Counted from the first letter of the stretch, positions 1-12,099 are shown. The stretch is DNA of 64,000 bases from Streptomyces antimicrobicus (GCF_020532625.1 NZ_JAJAUY010000010.1:1-64000); one strand, 5' to 3'. Notes: generated by a model not told the origin, from the letters alone. A program made the numbers and translations.

Positions 1-49
<49 letters not shown>

Positions 50-55
50 CCCCCG

Positions 56-82
56 GACCCGACCCCGACCCCGACCCCGACC
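56..82. repeat. GACCCC hexanucleotide tandem repeat
   Basis: About 4.5 copies of GACCCC follow the C tract in the spacer after acpS. On the acpS sense strand this reads as GGGGTC units, which together with the poly-G gives a long guanine-rich 3' flank. No gene is visible between position 1 and the acpS stop codon. Confidence 0.85.
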
Positions 83-119
83 AAGCCGAACCCACCCACC
101 CGGCCAGGGCCACCCCGCG

Positions 120-488
120 TCACCCCTCGGCGATCACCACCGCCGAAGCCACCCCGGCGTCATGGCTCAACGACACGTGCCACGACGCCACCCCCAGCTC
201 CGCCGCCCGCGCCGCCACCGACCCCGTCACCCGCAACCTCGGCTGCCCGCTCGCCTCGACGTACACCTCCGCGTCCGTCCACAGCAGGTTCCCCGGCGCG
301 CCCAGCGCCTTCGCCAGCGCCTCCTTGGCCGCGAACCGCGCGGCCAAGGAGGCCATGCCCCGGCGTTCGCCGCTCGGCAGGAGCAGCTCGGACTCCACGA
401 AGAGCCGGTCCGCCAGGTGCGGTGTGCGTTCCATCGCCGCCGCGAACCGGTCGATCTCCGCCACGTCGATCCCCACACCGATGATCAT
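120..488 (-). CDS. acpS: holo-[acyl-carrier-protein] synthase AcpS
   Basis: This 122-residue protein is a small phosphopantetheinyl transferase that moves 4'-phosphopantetheine from CoA to the serine of acyl carrier proteins in fatty acid synthesis. The N-terminus has the G-V-G-I-D-V motif with Mg-binding Asp8, and the second signature R-F-A-A-K-E places Glu56 and Lys55 as expected. The C-terminus V-S-L-S-H-D is also typical. The ATG at 488 is chosen because the family begins M-I-I-G-V-G-I-D; a start 15 nt upstream is possible but unlikely. It lies downstream of glmS, as in other Streptomyces, about 70 nt away. The length is normal for AcpS. Confidence 0.95.
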   Translation of the reverse strand: MIIGVGIDVAEIDRFAAAMERTPHLADRLFVESELLLPSGERRGMASLAARFAAKEALAKALGAPGNLLWTDAEVYVEASGQPRLRVTGSVAARAAELGVASWHVSLSHDAGVASAVVIAEG

Positions 489-558
489 CGAAAGCAACCC
501 CACAGCCAGTCACGGGCCGCCGGGCCGCAGGCCCTCGGCCCCCGGCCCGCCCTCGGCC

Positions 559-2406
<1,848 letters not shown>

Positions 2407-2460
2407 AGGGCGCAGCGTACGCCGAACCCGGGGTTCTGCCCCGTACCCGAACCAGACGAA

Positions 2461-2494
2461 AACCCCGCCCGGTGGAAGCCACCGGAGCGGGGTT
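2461..2494 (-). terminator. intrinsic terminator-like hairpin after the lipoprotein gene
   Basis: AACCCCGC pairs with GCGGGGTT around an inner GGTGG/CCACC stem with a short loop. On the minus strand the stem is followed by TTTTCG. It lies 57 nt after the lipoprotein stop and upstream of glmS, so it probably separates the two transcripts. Confidence 0.75.
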
Positions 2495-2550
2495 GACGTC
2501 GCGTCGGGTACGCGTGTTCGGCGGGCGCCGGGCCCGCGCTCGGCGGATCG

Positions 2551-3318
2551 TCAGCCGAGCTTCTTGGCCTGGGCGTCGATGACGGTCTTGGGCTGCGTGG
2601 CCGTCAGGCCGAAGGAGTAGAAGGTGGCCAGCGAGTTGCCCTTGCGCACCACGACGAAGTGGTTGGTGGACTTCTCGCCGCCGTCCAGGTCCATGGTCAT
2701 GGTGAAGGCCGCGGCCTCGTCGCCGGCGGTGACGGAGGCACCCGGCTTGACGTCGAGGAACTTGACCTTGTCGCCGCCCTCGTCGACGGTGTAGCCGCCC
2801 GCGCAGGCCCCCGCCGCCGTCTTGAGGGAGGCGAACGCCTCCTCGGCGCCCTTGCCGTCGTACGAGCCGACGCTGACCAGCGTCTGGGTGGCGCCGAGGG
2901 CCTCCAGGCCCGCCTTCAGCTTGTCCTCGGCCGAGGCGCCGGCGCTCGGCTCCTTCGGCTTGGCCTTGGCGACCGTACGGCCGCTGCCGGTCGCCGCGCC
3001 CACCTTCTGGGCGGACTGGGCCTGCATCAGCGGCTTGCACTCGGCCTTGTCGACGGTGGCCTTGGACCCCTCGGCGGCGGCCTTGGCGCCGCCCTCGGCG
3101 GAGACCAGCTGGTCGGGCACGTCGGCCTGGGTGACAACCAGGGCAGCGACCTCGGCGTCGGTCTTGCCCTTGGCCGCGGGCGCGGCGGCCGAGGACCCGG
3201 CCGGCTTCGGCTCGTCCTTCTTGTCGGCCGGCTTGTCCGAACCGCAGGCGGTGGCCAGCAGCGCGAGCGACAGCGCGGACGCGGTCATGACAGAACGACG
3301 GACGATGGTGTTACGCAC
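2551..3318 (-). CDS. putative secreted lipoprotein, function unknown
   Basis: This 255-residue protein has an N-terminal signal peptide with two arginines (R-R at 7-8), a hydrophobic core and a lipobox ending A-T-A-C with the lipid-bearing Cys at 25. A low-complexity Lys/Pro/Ala-rich linker follows, then a soluble domain of about 190 residues with no recognised catalytic motif. The GTG at 3318 is chosen because a G-rich ribosome-binding stretch lies about 10 nt upstream and the signal peptide starts there; an in-frame upstream extension lacks a signal sequence. The gene is divergent from coaA across 184 nt. It is a surface lipoprotein by inference; the ligand is unknown. Confidence 0.75.
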   Translation of the reverse strand: MRNTIVRRSVMTASALSLALLATACGSDKPADKKDEPKPAGSSAAAPAAKGKTDAEVAALVVTQADVPDQLVSAEGGAKAAAEGSKATVDKAECKPLMQAQSAQKVGAATGSGRTVAKAKPKEPSAGASAEDKLKAGLEALGATQTLVSVGSYDGKGAEEAFASLKTAAGACAGGYTVDEGGDKVKFLDVKPGASVTAGDEAAAFTMTMDLDGGEKSTNHFVVVRKGNSLATFYSFGLTATQPKTVIDAQAKKLG

Positions 3319-3502
3319 GGTGGAAATACCCCCCACGAACGGCATTGGCACGGCCAACCTACCGGGCGGCGCCGACACAAGATCGGGGAACCGCCCACGG
3401 CGTGCCCATCGTGACCGACACGAGATCCGCACGACACCCCGCCGTCGCCCACGTGACCGACCCCACCACCCACAAGCCGCCCGGAACGCCGACAATGACG
3501 GT

Positions 3503-4498
3503 GTGATCACTTCGCCGCCACGAAGCGCAAGCGCCCGTCCGCGTGCCGAGGGCTCGCCGTACGTCGACCTCACCCGCGCCGAGTGGAGCGCGCTGCGCGA
3601 CCGGACCCCGCTGCCGCTGACCGCGGAGGAGGTCGAGCGGCTGCGCGGCCTCGGGGACGTCATCGACCTCGACGAGGTGCGCGACGTCTACCTGCCGCTC
3701 TCCCGGCTGCTGAACCTCTACGTCGGGGCCACCAGCAACCTGCGCGGCGCCCTGAACACCTTCCTCGGCGACGCCGGCAACGGCCACGGCGCGCAGACCG
3801 GCACCCCGTTCGTGATAGGGGTCGCCGGCTCCGTCGCGGTCGGCAAGTCCACCGTCGCCCGCCTGCTGCAGGCACTGCTGGCCCGCTGGCCCGAGCACCC
3901 GCGGGTGGAGCTGGTGACCACCGACGGCTTCCTGTACCCGATGAAGGAGCTCCAGGAGCGCGGGCTGGTCTCCCGCAAGGGTTTCCCGGAGTCCTACGAC
4001 CGCCGGGCCCTGACCCGCTTCGTCGCCGACATCAAGGCGGGCAAGGAGGAGGTCAGCGCCCCGGTCTACTCCCACCTGATCTACGACATCGTCCCCGGCG
4101 AGCGGCTCGTCGTGCGCCGCCCGGACATCCTGATCGTGGAGGGGCTGAACGTGCTCCAGCCGGCCCTGCCGGGCAAGGACGGCCGCACCCGGGTCGGGCT
4201 CGCGGACTTCTTCGACTTCTCCGTCTACGTCGACGCGCGCCCGGAGGACATCGAGCGCTGGTACCTCAACCGGTTCCGCAAGCTGCGCGAGACCGCGTTC
4301 CAGAACCCTTTCTCCTACTTCCGCAAGTACACCCAGGTCTCCGAGGAGGAGGCCATGGAGTACGCCCGCACCACGTGGCGGACCATCAACCGGCCCAACC
4401 TGCTGGAGAACGTCGCGCCCACCCGCGGCCGGGCCAACCTGATCATCCGCAAGGGCCCCGACCACAAGGTGCAGCGGCTGAGCCTGCGCAAGCTCTGA
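3503..4498 (+). CDS. coaA: type I pantothenate kinase
   Basis: This 331-residue kinase phosphorylates pantothenate with ATP, the committed step of coenzyme A synthesis. The P-loop G-S-V-A-V-G-K-S-T is at 109-117, after a roughly 100-residue helical N-terminal part typical of prokaryotic type I PanK. The conserved T-T-D-G-F-L-Y-P and S-Y-D segments and the C-terminal [13 protein letters not shown] motif are present. The GTG at 3503 gives a protein of normal family length; a much longer upstream open frame is an artefact of high GC. It is followed after 32 nt by the DUF389 gene on the same strand, so the two may be cotranscribed. Confidence 0.95.
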   Translation: MITSPPRSASARPRAEGSPYVDLTRAEWSALRDRTPLPLTAEEVERLRGLGDVIDLDEVRDVYLPLSRLLNLYVGATSNLRGALNTFLGDAGNGHGAQTGTPFVIGVAGSVAVGKSTVARLLQALLARWPEHPRVELVTTDGFLYPMKELQERGLVSRKGFPESYDRRALTRFVADIKAGKEEVSAPVYSHLIYDIVPGERLVVRRPDILIVEGLNVLQPALPGKDGRTRVGLADFFDFSVYVDARPEDIERWYLNRFRKLRETAFQNPFSYFRKYTQVSEEEAMEYARTTWRTINRPNLLENVAPTRGRANLIIRKGPDHKVQRLSLRKL

Positions 4499-4530
4499 GC
4501 CGTTCGGCCGGGCCTCCGTAAGCTTCGGGC

Positions 4531-5487
4531 ATGCTGCATCTGAGGCTCATCACCCCGCCCGACCGGACGGAAGCGGTGACCGAGGTCATCGAGGCGACCG
4601 TCGGCACCACCCATCTGGTGGTCCTGCCCGGCGCCGCCCGGGACCCGCAGGGCGACCTCGTGCTGTGCGACGTCGCCCGCGAGGCGGGGGACGAGCTGCT
4701 GCACGAGCTGCGGGCGCTGGGCATCGACCAGGACGGCTCGATCGCCGTGGAGAACATCGACCTGTCGCTGTCGAAGCGCGCCGAGCAGGCCGAGGAGGAG
4801 GCTCCGGGCGAGCCGGCGGACGCGGTGATCTGGGAGCAGCTCACCGAGGCCACCCACGAGGAGTCGACCCTCACCGTCACCTACACCGCGTTCATGATCC
4901 TCGCCACGATGATCGCGGCCTGCGGTGTGGTGCTCGACAGCGCGGTCCTGATCGTGGGCGCGATGGCCGTCGGCCCCGAGTTCGGGCCGCTGGCCGGGGT
5001 GTGCACCGGCCTGGTGCAGCGCAGGCCGGCGCTGGCCGCGCGGTCGCTGGCGGCCCTGCTCATCGGGTTCGCGGCGGCGATCGCGGCCACCACGGTGTTC
5101 AGCCTGCTGATGGACCAGGCCGGGCTGTTCAGCCGGCAGATGCTGGACAACGGGCGGCCGAACACCAGCTTCGTCTGGCAGCCGGACCCGTTCTCGCTCG
5201 TGGTGGCCGTCCTGGCCGGCGCCGCCGGCATGCTCTCGCTGACCTCGGCGAAGTCCGGCGCCCTGGTGGGCGTCGCCATCTCGGTGACCACCGTCCCGGC
5301 CGCCGCCAACGCGGCCGTGGCCCTCAGCTACGGCGAGTACGCCCAGATGTGGGGCTCCGCCGAGCAGCTGCTGCTGAACCTCGGCGGGATCATGCTCGCC
5401 GGGACACTGACCCTGATCGCCGGGAAGGCGCTGTGGCGCACCCAGCGCGGCCGCTGGAAGCGGCAGCGGCCCCTGTCCCGCAGCTGA
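4531..5487 (+). CDS. DUF389-family membrane protein
   Basis: This 318-residue protein has a cytoplasmic N-terminal domain of about 110 residues (M-L-H-L-R-L-I-T-P onward), then a membrane region with about six predicted helices. The membrane part contains the characteristic segment G-A-M-A-V-G-P-E-F-G-P-L near residues 145-160. These features match the DUF389 (TIGR00341-like) membrane family, whose biochemical role is not established. It directly follows coaA and converges on glmM, with 54 nt between the stop codons. Transport has been suggested for the family, but nothing in this sequence identifies a substrate. Confidence 0.85.
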   Translation: MLHLRLITPPDRTEAVTEVIEATVGTTHLVVLPGAARDPQGDLVLCDVAREAGDELLHELRALGIDQDGSIAVENIDLSLSKRAEQAEEEAPGEPADAVIWEQLTEATHEESTLTVTYTAFMILATMIAACGVVLDSAVLIVGAMAVGPEFGPLAGVCTGLVQRRPALAARSLAALLIGFAAAIAATTVFSLLMDQAGLFSRQMLDNGRPNTSFVWQPDPFSLVVAVLAGAAGMLSLTSAKSGALVGVAISVTTVPAAANAAVALSYGEYAQMWGSAEQLLLNLGGIMLAGTLTLIAGKALWRTQRGRWKRQRPLSRS

Positions 5488-5541
5488 AACCACAGCTGGT
5501 GTCCGGGACGGGGGCCGCGGGGCCGCAGCGCTGGCCGGCGA

Positions 5542-6900
5542 CTAGCCCAGCGCCGACTTGACGGCGTCCGCGAGCCGGCCGGCGACCGCGCGGGCCTGCT
5601 CGATGTCGGCGGCCTCCACCATCACCCGCACCAGCGGCTCCGTGCCGGAGGGCCGCAGCAGCACCCGTCCGGTGCTGCCCAGCTCCCGCTCGGCGTCCGC
5701 GACGGCGGCGGCCAGCTCCCCGGAGGTCCCGACCCGCGTCTTGTCGACGTCGGGCACGTTGATCAGGACCTGCGGCAGGCGCTGCATGACGCCCGCCAGG
5801 TCGGCCAGGCTCCGGCCGGTGGCCGCGACCCGGGCCGCCAGCATCAGGCCGGTCAGCGTGCCGTCGCCGGTGGTGGCGTGGTCGAGGATGATCACGTGGC
5901 CGGACTGCTCACCGCCGAGCGCGTAGCCGTGCTCCTTCATCGACTCCAGCACGTAGCGGTCGCCGACACCGGTCTGCACGACCTCGATGCCTTCGCGCTC
6001 CATCGCCAGCTTGAAGCCCAGGTTCGACATGACCGTGCCGACCACGGTGTTCTTGCGCAGCTGCCCGGCCTCGCGCAGGGCGAGCGCCAGCACGCACAGG
6101 ATCTGGTCGCCGTCGATCTCCGCGCCGGAGGCGTCCACGGCCAGGCACCGGTCGGCGTCACCGTCGTGGGCGATGCCCAGGTCCGCGCCGTGCTCGACGA
6201 CGGCCCGCTTGAGCTGGTCCAGGTGGGTGGAGCCGCAGCCGTCGTTGATGTTGAGGCCGTCCGGCTCGGCGCCGATGGTGACGATCTCGGCCCCGGCCCG
6301 CGCGAAGGCCTCGGGCGAGACCCGCGCGGCCGCGCCGTGCGCCTCGTCCAGGACGATCTTCAGGCCGTCCAGGCGGCTGGGGAGGACACCGATCAGGTGG
6401 GCGACGTACCGGTCGAAGCCCTCGTCGTAGTCGGTGACCCGGCCCACGCCCGCGCCGGTGGGACGGTCCCAGGGGGCGCCGGTGCGGTGCTCCTCGTAGA
6501 CGGACTCGATCCGGTCCTCCAGCTCGTCGGCCAGCTTGTGGCCGCCGCGCGCGAAGAACTTGATGCCGTTGTCCGGCATCGCGTTGTGGCTGGCGGAGAG
6601 CATGACGCCGAGGTCGGCGCCCAGGGCACCGGTGAGGTACGCCACCGCCGGGGTGGGCAGCACACCGACGCGCAGGACGTCCACGCCCGCGCTGGCCAGG
6701 CCGGCGACGACCGCGGCCTCCAGGAACTCGCCGGAGGCCCGGGGGTCGCGCCCGACCACGGCGGTCGGCCGGTGGCCCTCGAAGGTGCCCGCTTCGGCGA
6801 GCACATGGGCGGCCGCCACGGAGAGGCCGAGCGCCAGCTCGGCCGTCAGATCCGCGTTGGCGACACCGCGTACACCGTCCGTGCCGAAGAGTCGTCCCAC
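5542..6900 (-). CDS. glmM: phosphoglucosamine mutase
   Basis: This 452-residue alpha-D-phosphohexomutase converts glucosamine-6-phosphate (the GlmS product) to glucosamine-1-phosphate for UDP-GlcNAc synthesis. It begins with [11 protein letters not shown], carries the phosphoserine loop S-A-S-H-N with the active Ser at 104, the metal-binding D-G-D-A-D-R loop, the sugar-binding G-G-E-Q-S-G-H and the phosphate-binding R-P-S-G-T-E-P. The GTG at 6900 is chosen because GGAGG lies 8-9 nt upstream and the protein then begins as in orthologues; an extra 10 codons upstream are unsupported. It lies just downstream of rpsI-rplM, separated by a terminator. Confidence 0.97.
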   Translation of the reverse strand: MGRLFGTDGVRGVANADLTAELALGLSVAAAHVLAEAGTFEGHRPTAVVGRDPRASGEFLEAAVVAGLASAGVDVLRVGVLPTPAVAYLTGALGADLGVMLSASHNAMPDNGIKFFARGGHKLADELEDRIESVYEEHRTGAPWDRPTGAGVGRVTDYDEGFDRYVAHLIGVLPSRLDGLKIVLDEAHGAAARVSPEAFARAGAEIVTIGAEPDGLNINDGCGSTHLDQLKRAVVEHGADLGIAHDGDADRCLAVDASGAEIDGDQILCVLALALREAGQLRKNTVVGTVMSNLGFKLAMEREGIEVVQTGVGDRYVLESMKEHGYALGGEQSGHVIILDHATTGDGTLTGLMLAARVAATGRSLADLAGVMQRLPQVLINVPDVDKTRVGTSGELAAAVADAERELGSTGRVLLRPSGTEPLVRVMVEAADIEQARAVAGRLADAVKSALG

Positions 6901-6980
6901 TGTTGTCCTCCGAGTTCGCGCTGGGTACATCGTTGTACGTACCGCGTGACAGGTATGTGCCGCCTACAGCGGTAAACGAA

Positions 6981-7016
6981 CCGCCCCGGACAGCACAGAG
7001 TGTGCCGCCGGGGCGG
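6981..7016 (-). terminator. terminator after rpsI
   Basis: CCGCCCC pairs with GGGGCGG and an inner AGCACA/TGTGC stem extends it. It lies 26 nt after the rpsI stop, and the minus strand continues into GGTTCGTTT, giving an intrinsic terminator shape between rpsI and glmM. Confidence 0.8.
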
Positions 7017-7041
7017 ATTCGTGCAGAGCAGCAGGCGGAGA

Positions 7042-7557
7042 TTAGCGCTTGCTGTACTGCGGAGCCTTGCGGGCCTTCTTCAGACCGGCCTTCTTGCGCT
7101 CGACCGCACGGTCGTCGCGGGAGAGGAAGCCGGCCTTCTTCAGCGGGCCGCGGTTGTTGTCCACGTCCGCCTCGTTGAGGGCGCGGGCCACGCCGAGGCG
7201 CAGGGCGCCGGCCTGGCCGGAGACACCGCCACCCGCGATGCGGGCGATGACGTCGTAGCGGTTGTCGAGCTCGAGCACCTTGAAGGGCTCGTTGACTTCC
7301 TGCTGGTGCACCTTGTTCGGGAAGTAGTCCTCAAGGGTGCGACCGTTGATCTTCCACTTGCCGGTGCCCGGGACGATCCGGACGCGGGCGATGGCGTTCT
7401 TGCGACGGCCCAGGCCGGCAGCCGGCTGCGGGTCGCCGAAGCGGGAGGCCAGGGACTCGGAGGTGTAGTCACCCTCCGGGGCCTCGGACTCGAAGGTGGT
7501 CACAGCGTCGTAGGTCTCGTCGCCCTCGACGGGGGCTTCGAAGGTGGTCTCGGCCAC
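7042..7557 (-). CDS. rpsI: 30S ribosomal protein S9
   Basis: S9 (uS9) is 171 residues and belongs to the 30S head; its C-terminal tail reaches the P-site tRNA. The core begins around residue 48 with [11 protein letters not shown] and ends R-K-A-P-Q-Y-S-K-R, the family tail. The first 45 or so residues are an acidic, Thr-rich actinobacterial extension. The GTG at 7557 has GAGGAG 6 nt upstream. It follows rplM after 42 nt in the conserved L13-S9 operon and ends at a terminator. Confidence 0.97.
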   Translation of the reverse strand: MAETTFEAPVEGDETYDAVTTFESEAPEGDYTSESLASRFGDPQPAAGLGRRKNAIARVRIVPGTGKWKINGRTLEDYFPNKVHQQEVNEPFKVLELDNRYDVIARIAGGGVSGQAGALRLGVARALNEADVDNNRGPLKKAGFLSRDDRAVERKKAGLKKARKAPQYSKR

Positions 7558-7599
7558 GATTCTCCTCAGAATTCTCTGTGTCTTAGGGGGTGGCCGGGA

Positions 7600-8043
7600 T
7601 TACTGCGCGACCTGGCTGATCTCGAACGGCACCGGCTGCTGGGCAGCGTGCGGGTGCTGGTCGCCCGAGTAGACCTTCAGCTTCGAGAGCATCTGACGGC
7701 CCAGGGAGTTCTTCGGGAGCATGCCCTTGACCGCCTTCTCGACGGCCTTCTCCGGGTTGTTGGCGAGCAGGTCGTCGTAACGGACGCTGCGCAGACCACC
7801 CGGGTAGCCGGAGTGGCGGTAGGCCATCTTCTGCTCGCGCTTGTTGCCGGACAGGTGAACCTTGTCGGCGTTGATGACGATGACGAAGTCGCCCATGTCC
7901 ATGTGGGGGGCGTAGGTCGGCTTGTGCTTGCCCCGCAGGAGGGCAGCGGCCTGGGTCGCCAGACGGCCGAGGACAACGTCCTGGGCGTCAATGACGAGCC
8001 ACTGGCGCGAGATGTCGCCGGGCTTGGGGCTGTACGTACGCAC
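7600..8043 (-). CDS. rplM: 50S ribosomal protein L13
   Basis: L13 (uL13) is 147 residues, an early assembly protein of the large subunit. It shows the conserved [16 protein letters not shown] block and the H-S-G-Y-P-G-G-L motif near residue 80. The start is a GTG at 8043 with AAGG about 11 nt upstream. It is the first gene of the rplM-rpsI operon; the 254 nt upstream, toward the glycosyltransferase gene, hold no gene and should contain the promoter. Confidence 0.97.
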   Translation of the reverse strand: MRTYSPKPGDISRQWLVIDAQDVVLGRLATQAAALLRGKHKPTYAPHMDMGDFVIVINADKVHLSGNKREQKMAYRHSGYPGGLRSVRYDDLLANNPEKAVEKAVKGMLPKNSLGRQMLSKLKVYSGDQHPHAAQQPVPFEISQVAQ

Positions 8044-8297
8044 GGGTCGTATGCCTTCGCTTCTTCAGTGGTGGGGTATCCCCCGGGCTGACCCTGGGGA
8101 CGGGTCCTGACAAAGGTCACCACGGACGATCACGACAGCCCTGGTGCACTACGGGGACGCAACCCGTGTGTACCGCTGGTCATCGGCCCGGTGGACCGGC
8201 GTAAGGGCCCTTTCACGTGAGAATGAACAAGCCAATACGCATAACGAACCAGCAGGATACCCGCGCTGCCCCGGACGGGTCAAAACGACGGAGGGGA

Positions 8298-9533
8298 TCA
8301 AGCCGCAGGGGCCGTCTCCTCGTCGCGCACGGTTCCTGTTGTCCGTCCGTCCTCCAGGTTAACCCCGGGCGCGGCCAGGCACCGGCGCGCGAGCGCCACC
8401 GCCACCCCGCACAGCGCCCAGCAGTCCTCGAAGGCGCGCCGGTGGTTGTCCAGCGCCGACGGGCCCGGGACCCCGGCGATCTGCGGCGCCAGCCCCACCC
8501 AGAACCAGGGCGAGCGGGCCGCCGAGCGCTCCCGCACCGCCGAGGCGAGCAGCAGCGGCAGCACCACCAGGAGGTAGTGGTCGAACGAAGGACGGGACAC
8601 CAGGAACGCGGCGAGCATCACCATGCAGGCCGTCTCCGCCAGCCGCTGCGCCCCGCCGTCCCCGCCGTGCCCGCCGTCCGCGTCGGCCCCGCGCCAGCGC
8701 CGCCACGCGGCCCACAGCGCGCCCACCGCCCCCGCCCCGGCCAGCGCCACCGCCACCGGCTGCGGCACGCCCAGCCGCGGCAGCACCGCCACCGGGGACG
8801 CGTCCCAGACCAGCGCGTACGCGTCCTGGCCTTGCAGCAGGAACGGCAGGGTCTTGGTGAAGAACAGCGTCGGACTCGGCATCGCCAGGGCCCCCGCCAG
8901 CGACAGCGCCACCGGCACCCCCGCCGCCACCGCCAGCCCCCGCCACCTCCGGGCCAGCAGGAACACCAGCCCGACCGGCACCAGCATCGGCTTGGCGGCG
9001 ATCGCCACCCCCACCACCAGGCCGGCCCGCGTCCACCGGCCCCGGTGGGCCAGCAGCAGCGCCACCGGGAGCGCCGCCGCCGACACCGACGTCCAGTTCC
9101 CGATGAGCACCAGGTTCAGGTACGGGCTGTACGCCAGCGCCAGCGCGCCCCAGCCGCCCACCGCGAACCGGGACCGCACCGGCACCCCGAACAACCGCAG
9201 CGCCGCCCACCAGCCGGCCGCCAGCAGCGCCGACATCACCAGCGGCAGCGTCCAGCGCAGCAGCAGCGGCGGCAGCAGCGCCTCCGGCACCGCCAGCAGC
9301 ACCGCGCTCGGCAGGTACAGGAACCGCTTGTCCTCGTACGGCGAAACCCCGGCCAGCAACGCGTCCGCGGCCTTGACCACGAAGGCGTTGTCCGAGCCGC
9401 CGTTGTCCCGCAGGCTCGTCGAGACCGCGACGGTGAGCACCACCACGAGCGCCGCGGCCCACCAGGAGCGCGGCGCCGGAGTGAGCAGCCGGCCGAGCAC
9501 GCGGTCCCAGGCACCCGGCCTGACCCAGTTCAT
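8298..9533 (-). CDS. GT87-like polyprenyl-phosphate-dependent membrane glycosyltransferase (DUF2029)
   Basis: This 411-residue membrane protein has about ten predicted hydrophobic segments starting with residues 25-40. An early extracytoplasmic loop carries acidic and aromatic residues (D-N-A-F-V-V-K-A-A-D-A-L-L-A-G-V-S-P-Y-E-D-K near 50-70). This arrangement, with G-x-x-P-Y in the first loop, is typical of the GT87/DUF2029 family of mannosyltransferases that use polyprenyl-phosphate sugars. The acceptor is unknown. It starts 25 nt after the ABC-F gene stop, so the two are probably cotranscribed. The family call is from topology and loop motif, not from a search. Confidence 0.7.
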   Translation of the reverse strand: MNWVRPGAWDRVLGRLLTPAPRSWWAAALVVVLTVAVSTSLRDNGGSDNAFVVKAADALLAGVSPYEDKRFLYLPSAVLLAVPEALLPPLLLRWTLPLVMSALLAAGWWAALRLFGVPVRSRFAVGGWGALALAYSPYLNLVLIGNWTSVSAAALPVALLLAHRGRWTRAGLVVGVAIAAKPMLVPVGLVFLLARRWRGLAVAAGVPVALSLAGALAMPSPTLFFTKTLPFLLQGQDAYALVWDASPVAVLPRLGVPQPVAVALAGAGAVGALWAAWRRWRGADADGGHGGDGGAQRLAETACMVMLAAFLVSRPSFDHYLLVVLPLLLASAVRERSAARSPWFWVGLAPQIAGVPGPSALDNHRRAFEDCWALCGVAVALARRCLAAPGVNLEDGRTTGTVRDEETAPAA

Positions 9534-9558
9534 GGGGCCCGATGCTAGCGGCCGGGCG

Positions 9559-11187
9559 TCAGCGCACGCGTTCGACCCGGCGCTCGTCCCAGACCGGCTC
9601 CGCCGTCTCGCGGACCACCCCGTCCGACCCGAAGACCAGGAACCGGTCGAAGGACCGCGCGAACCAGCGGTCGTGCGTCACGCACAGCACCGTGCCCTCG
9701 TACGCCTCCAGGCCCTCCTGGAGCGCCTCGGCCGACTCCAGGTCCAGGTTGTCCGTCGGCTCGTCCAGCAGCAGCGCCGTGGTCCCCGCCAGCTCCAGCA
9801 GCAGGATCTGGAACCGCGCCTGCTGCCCTCCCGAGAGCCGGTCGAACGGCTGGTCGCCCTGCCGCTCCAGCTCGTAGCGGCGCAGCACGCTCATCGCCCC
9901 GCCCCGGTCCTTGGCGTGCTCCTTCCACAGGATGTCCACCAGGGTCCGGCCGAACAGCTCCGGATGCGCGTGCGTCTGGGCGAAGTGCCCGGGCACCACC
10001 CGCGCGCCCAGCTTCCACACGCCCTCGTGCGCCACCGGGTGCTCGGCGTCCCCGGCCAGCAGCCGCAGGAAGTGCGACTTGCCGGAGCCGTTCGAACCCA
10101 GCACCGCCACCCGCTCGCCGTAGAAGACCTCCAGGTCGAAGGGCTTCATCAGGCCCGTCAGCTCCAGCCGCTCGCAGGTCAGCGCGCGCACCCCGGTACG
10201 GCCGCCCCGCAGCCGCATCCTGATCTCCTGCTCCCGCGGCGGCTCCGGCGGCGGCCCGGCCTCCTCGAACTTCTGGAACCGGGTCTGCATCGCGCGGTAC
10301 CGCGACGCCATGTCCGGGCTGATCGCGGCCTGCTGGCGCAGCCGGTGCACCAGCGCCTTCAGCCGCGCGTGCTCCTCGTCCCAGCGGCGCTTGAGCTCCT
10401 CGAACCGCGCGAAGCGCTCCTTGCGCGCCGCGTGGTAGGTGTCGAAGCCGCCGCCGTGCACCCACACGTCCGTGCCCGCCGGGCTCGGCTCCAGGCTGAC
10501 GATCTTCTGCGCCGCCCGCGACAGCAGCTCCCGGTCGTGGCTGACGAACAGCACCGTCTTGCGGGTGGCCTTCAGCTGCTCCTCCAGCCACCGCTTGCCC
10601 GGCACGTCGAGGTAGTTGTCGGGCTCGTCGAGCAGCAGGCACTCGTCCGGCCCGCGCAGCAGCGCCTCCAGGACCAGCCGCTTCTGCTCACCGCCGGAGA
10701 GGGTGCGCACCTCGCGGAACTGCGCCCGCTCGTACGGGACCCCCAGCGCCGCCATGGTGCACACGTCCCACAGCGTCTCCGCCTCGTAGCCCTGGACGTC
10801 GGCCCAGTCGCTCAGCGCCTGCGCGTACGCCATCTGCGCGGCCTCGTCGTCGACCGTCATGATCAGGTGCTCGGCGCGGTCCACGGCCTTCGCGGCCTCG
10901 CGGATCCGCGGCTGCGCCACCGATACCAGCAGGTCACGGACGGTGCTCTCGTCCCGGACCGAGCCCACGAACTGCGACATCACGCCGAGCCCGCCGCTGA
11001 CCGTGACGGTGCCGCCGTGCGGCTGGAGCTCACCGGAGAGCAGCTTCAGCAGGGTGGTCTTGCCGGCGCCGTTCGCGCCCACCAGGGCGACCACGGAGCC
11101 CTCGCCGACCCGGAAGGACACATCGGGCAGCAGCACCCGCCCGTCGGGCAGGTAGTACTCCAGATGGCCGGCTTCGAGATGTCCCAT
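9559..11187 (-). CDS. ABC-F family ATP-binding protein
   Basis: This 542-residue protein has two ABC domains in tandem and no membrane segments, as in ABC-F proteins that act on ribosomes. Domain 1 has Walker A G-A-N-G-A-G-K-T-T, signature L-S-G-G-E-Q-K-R and Walker B L-L-L-D-E-P. Domain 2 has G-S-N-G-S-G-K-S, L-S-G-G-Q-Q-A-R and L-L-L-D-E-P-T-D-N-L-D. A charged helical linker of about 80 residues separates them. Start at 11187 is chosen because M-G-H-L-E-A-G leads directly into the first strand. It could be a translation factor of the EttA/Uup type or an antibiotic-protection protein; the sequence does not decide. Neighbours are truA upstream and the glycosyltransferase downstream. Confidence 0.9.
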   Translation of the reverse strand: MGHLEAGHLEYYLPDGRVLLPDVSFRVGEGSVVALVGANGAGKTTLLKLLSGELQPHGGTVTVSGGLGVMSQFVGSVRDESTVRDLLVSVAQPRIREAAKAVDRAEHLIMTVDDEAAQMAYAQALSDWADVQGYEAETLWDVCTMAALGVPYERAQFREVRTLSGGEQKRLVLEALLRGPDECLLLDEPDNYLDVPGKRWLEEQLKATRKTVLFVSHDRELLSRAAQKIVSLEPSPAGTDVWVHGGGFDTYHAARKERFARFEELKRRWDEEHARLKALVHRLRQQAAISPDMASRYRAMQTRFQKFEEAGPPPEPPREQEIRMRLRGGRTGVRALTCERLELTGLMKPFDLEVFYGERVAVLGSNGSGKSHFLRLLAGDAEHPVAHEGVWKLGARVVPGHFAQTHAHPELFGRTLVDILWKEHAKDRGGAMSVLRRYELERQGDQPFDRLSGGQQARFQILLLELAGTTALLLDEPTDNLDLESAEALQEGLEAYEGTVLCVTHDRWFARSFDRFLVFGSDGVVRETAEPVWDERRVERVR

Positions 11188-11247
11188 GCCGGGGATTGTC
11201 CCGGCCGGACCCGCGAGGGCCAAAACGGTTTTCCGGCCCCCTCGGGA

Positions 11248-12099
11248 TCAGCAGCAGCCGGCGCCCGGCAGGGTCCGGACGTTGCGGGCCAGCCGGTTGC
11301 GCTCGGCCAGCAGCTCGTCCGCCGGGTAGCCGACCTCTTCCAGGGTCAGCCCGTGCGGCCGTACGACGTGCACGGCGGAGTCCCGTACCCCGGCCGCCAG
11401 CACCTTGCCCGGCCAGTCCACGGCCCGGTGCCCGTCGCCGACGTGCAGCAGGGCGCCGACCAGCGAGCGGACCATGTTGTGGCAGAACGCGTCCGCCCGG
11501 ACCGTCGCCGTGACGATGCCGTCCGCGTCCCGCTCCCAGCTCAGCCGCTGGAGCGTCCGGATGGTCGTGGCGCCCTCGCGCTTCTTGCAGTACGCCGCGA
11601 AGTCGTGCTCGCCGAGCAGCGCCTGCGAGGCCTCGTTCATGGCGTCCACGTCCAGCGGCCAGTCGTGCCACAGCACGTGCCCGCGGCGCAGCGGGTCCAC
11701 CCCGCCCTTGTGGTCGCCCACCCGGTAGGCGTAGCGGCGCCAGATCGCGGAGAAGCGGGCGTTGAAGTGGGCCGGGGCCTCGGCGACCCGCCAGACCCGC
11801 ACGTCGTGCGGGAGCCGGCCCGCCAGGCGCCGCATGAGGACGTCCCGGTGCTCGGCCCAGACCGCCTCGGGCAGGTCCAGATGGGCCACCTGGCCGCGCG
11901 CGTGCACGCCCGCGTCGGTCCGCCCGGCCACGGTCAGCTCGACCGGCTCGCGCAGCCGCATCACGGTCTGCAGGCCCGATTCCAGCTCGCCCTGGACGGT
12001 CCGCCGCGCGGTCTGCTTCGCCCAGCCGGAGAAGTCCTTGCCGTCGTACGACAGGTCCAGCCGCACCCGGACGAAACCGGGCTCCACCTCGTCACTCAC
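11248..12099 (-). CDS. truA: tRNA pseudouridine(38-40) synthase TruA
   Basis: TruA isomerises uridines 38-40 in the tRNA anticodon stem. The catalytic Asp is in G-R-T-D-A-G-V-H-A at about residue 62, after the N-terminal motif Y-D-G-K-D-F-S-G-W. The protein is 283 residues from the GTG at 12099. That start is preferred because GAGAGG lies 9 nt upstream; the ATG at 12108 abuts GAGAGG and would leave no spacing. It lies downstream of rplQ, the usual rpoA-rplQ-truA order, but a hairpin at 12123-12158 separates them. The C-terminus ends with two cysteines. Confidence 0.93.
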   Translation of the reverse strand: MSDEVEPGFVRVRLDLSYDGKDFSGWAKQTARRTVQGELESGLQTVMRLREPVELTVAGRTDAGVHARGQVAHLDLPEAVWAEHRDVLMRRLAGRLPHDVRVWRVAEAPAHFNARFSAIWRRYAYRVGDHKGGVDPLRRGHVLWHDWPLDVDAMNEASQALLGEHDFAAYCKKREGATTIRTLQRLSWERDADGIVTATVRADAFCHNMVRSLVGALLHVGDGHRAVDWPGKVLAAGVRDSAVHVVRPHGLTLEEVGYPADELLAERNRLARNVRTLPGAGCC

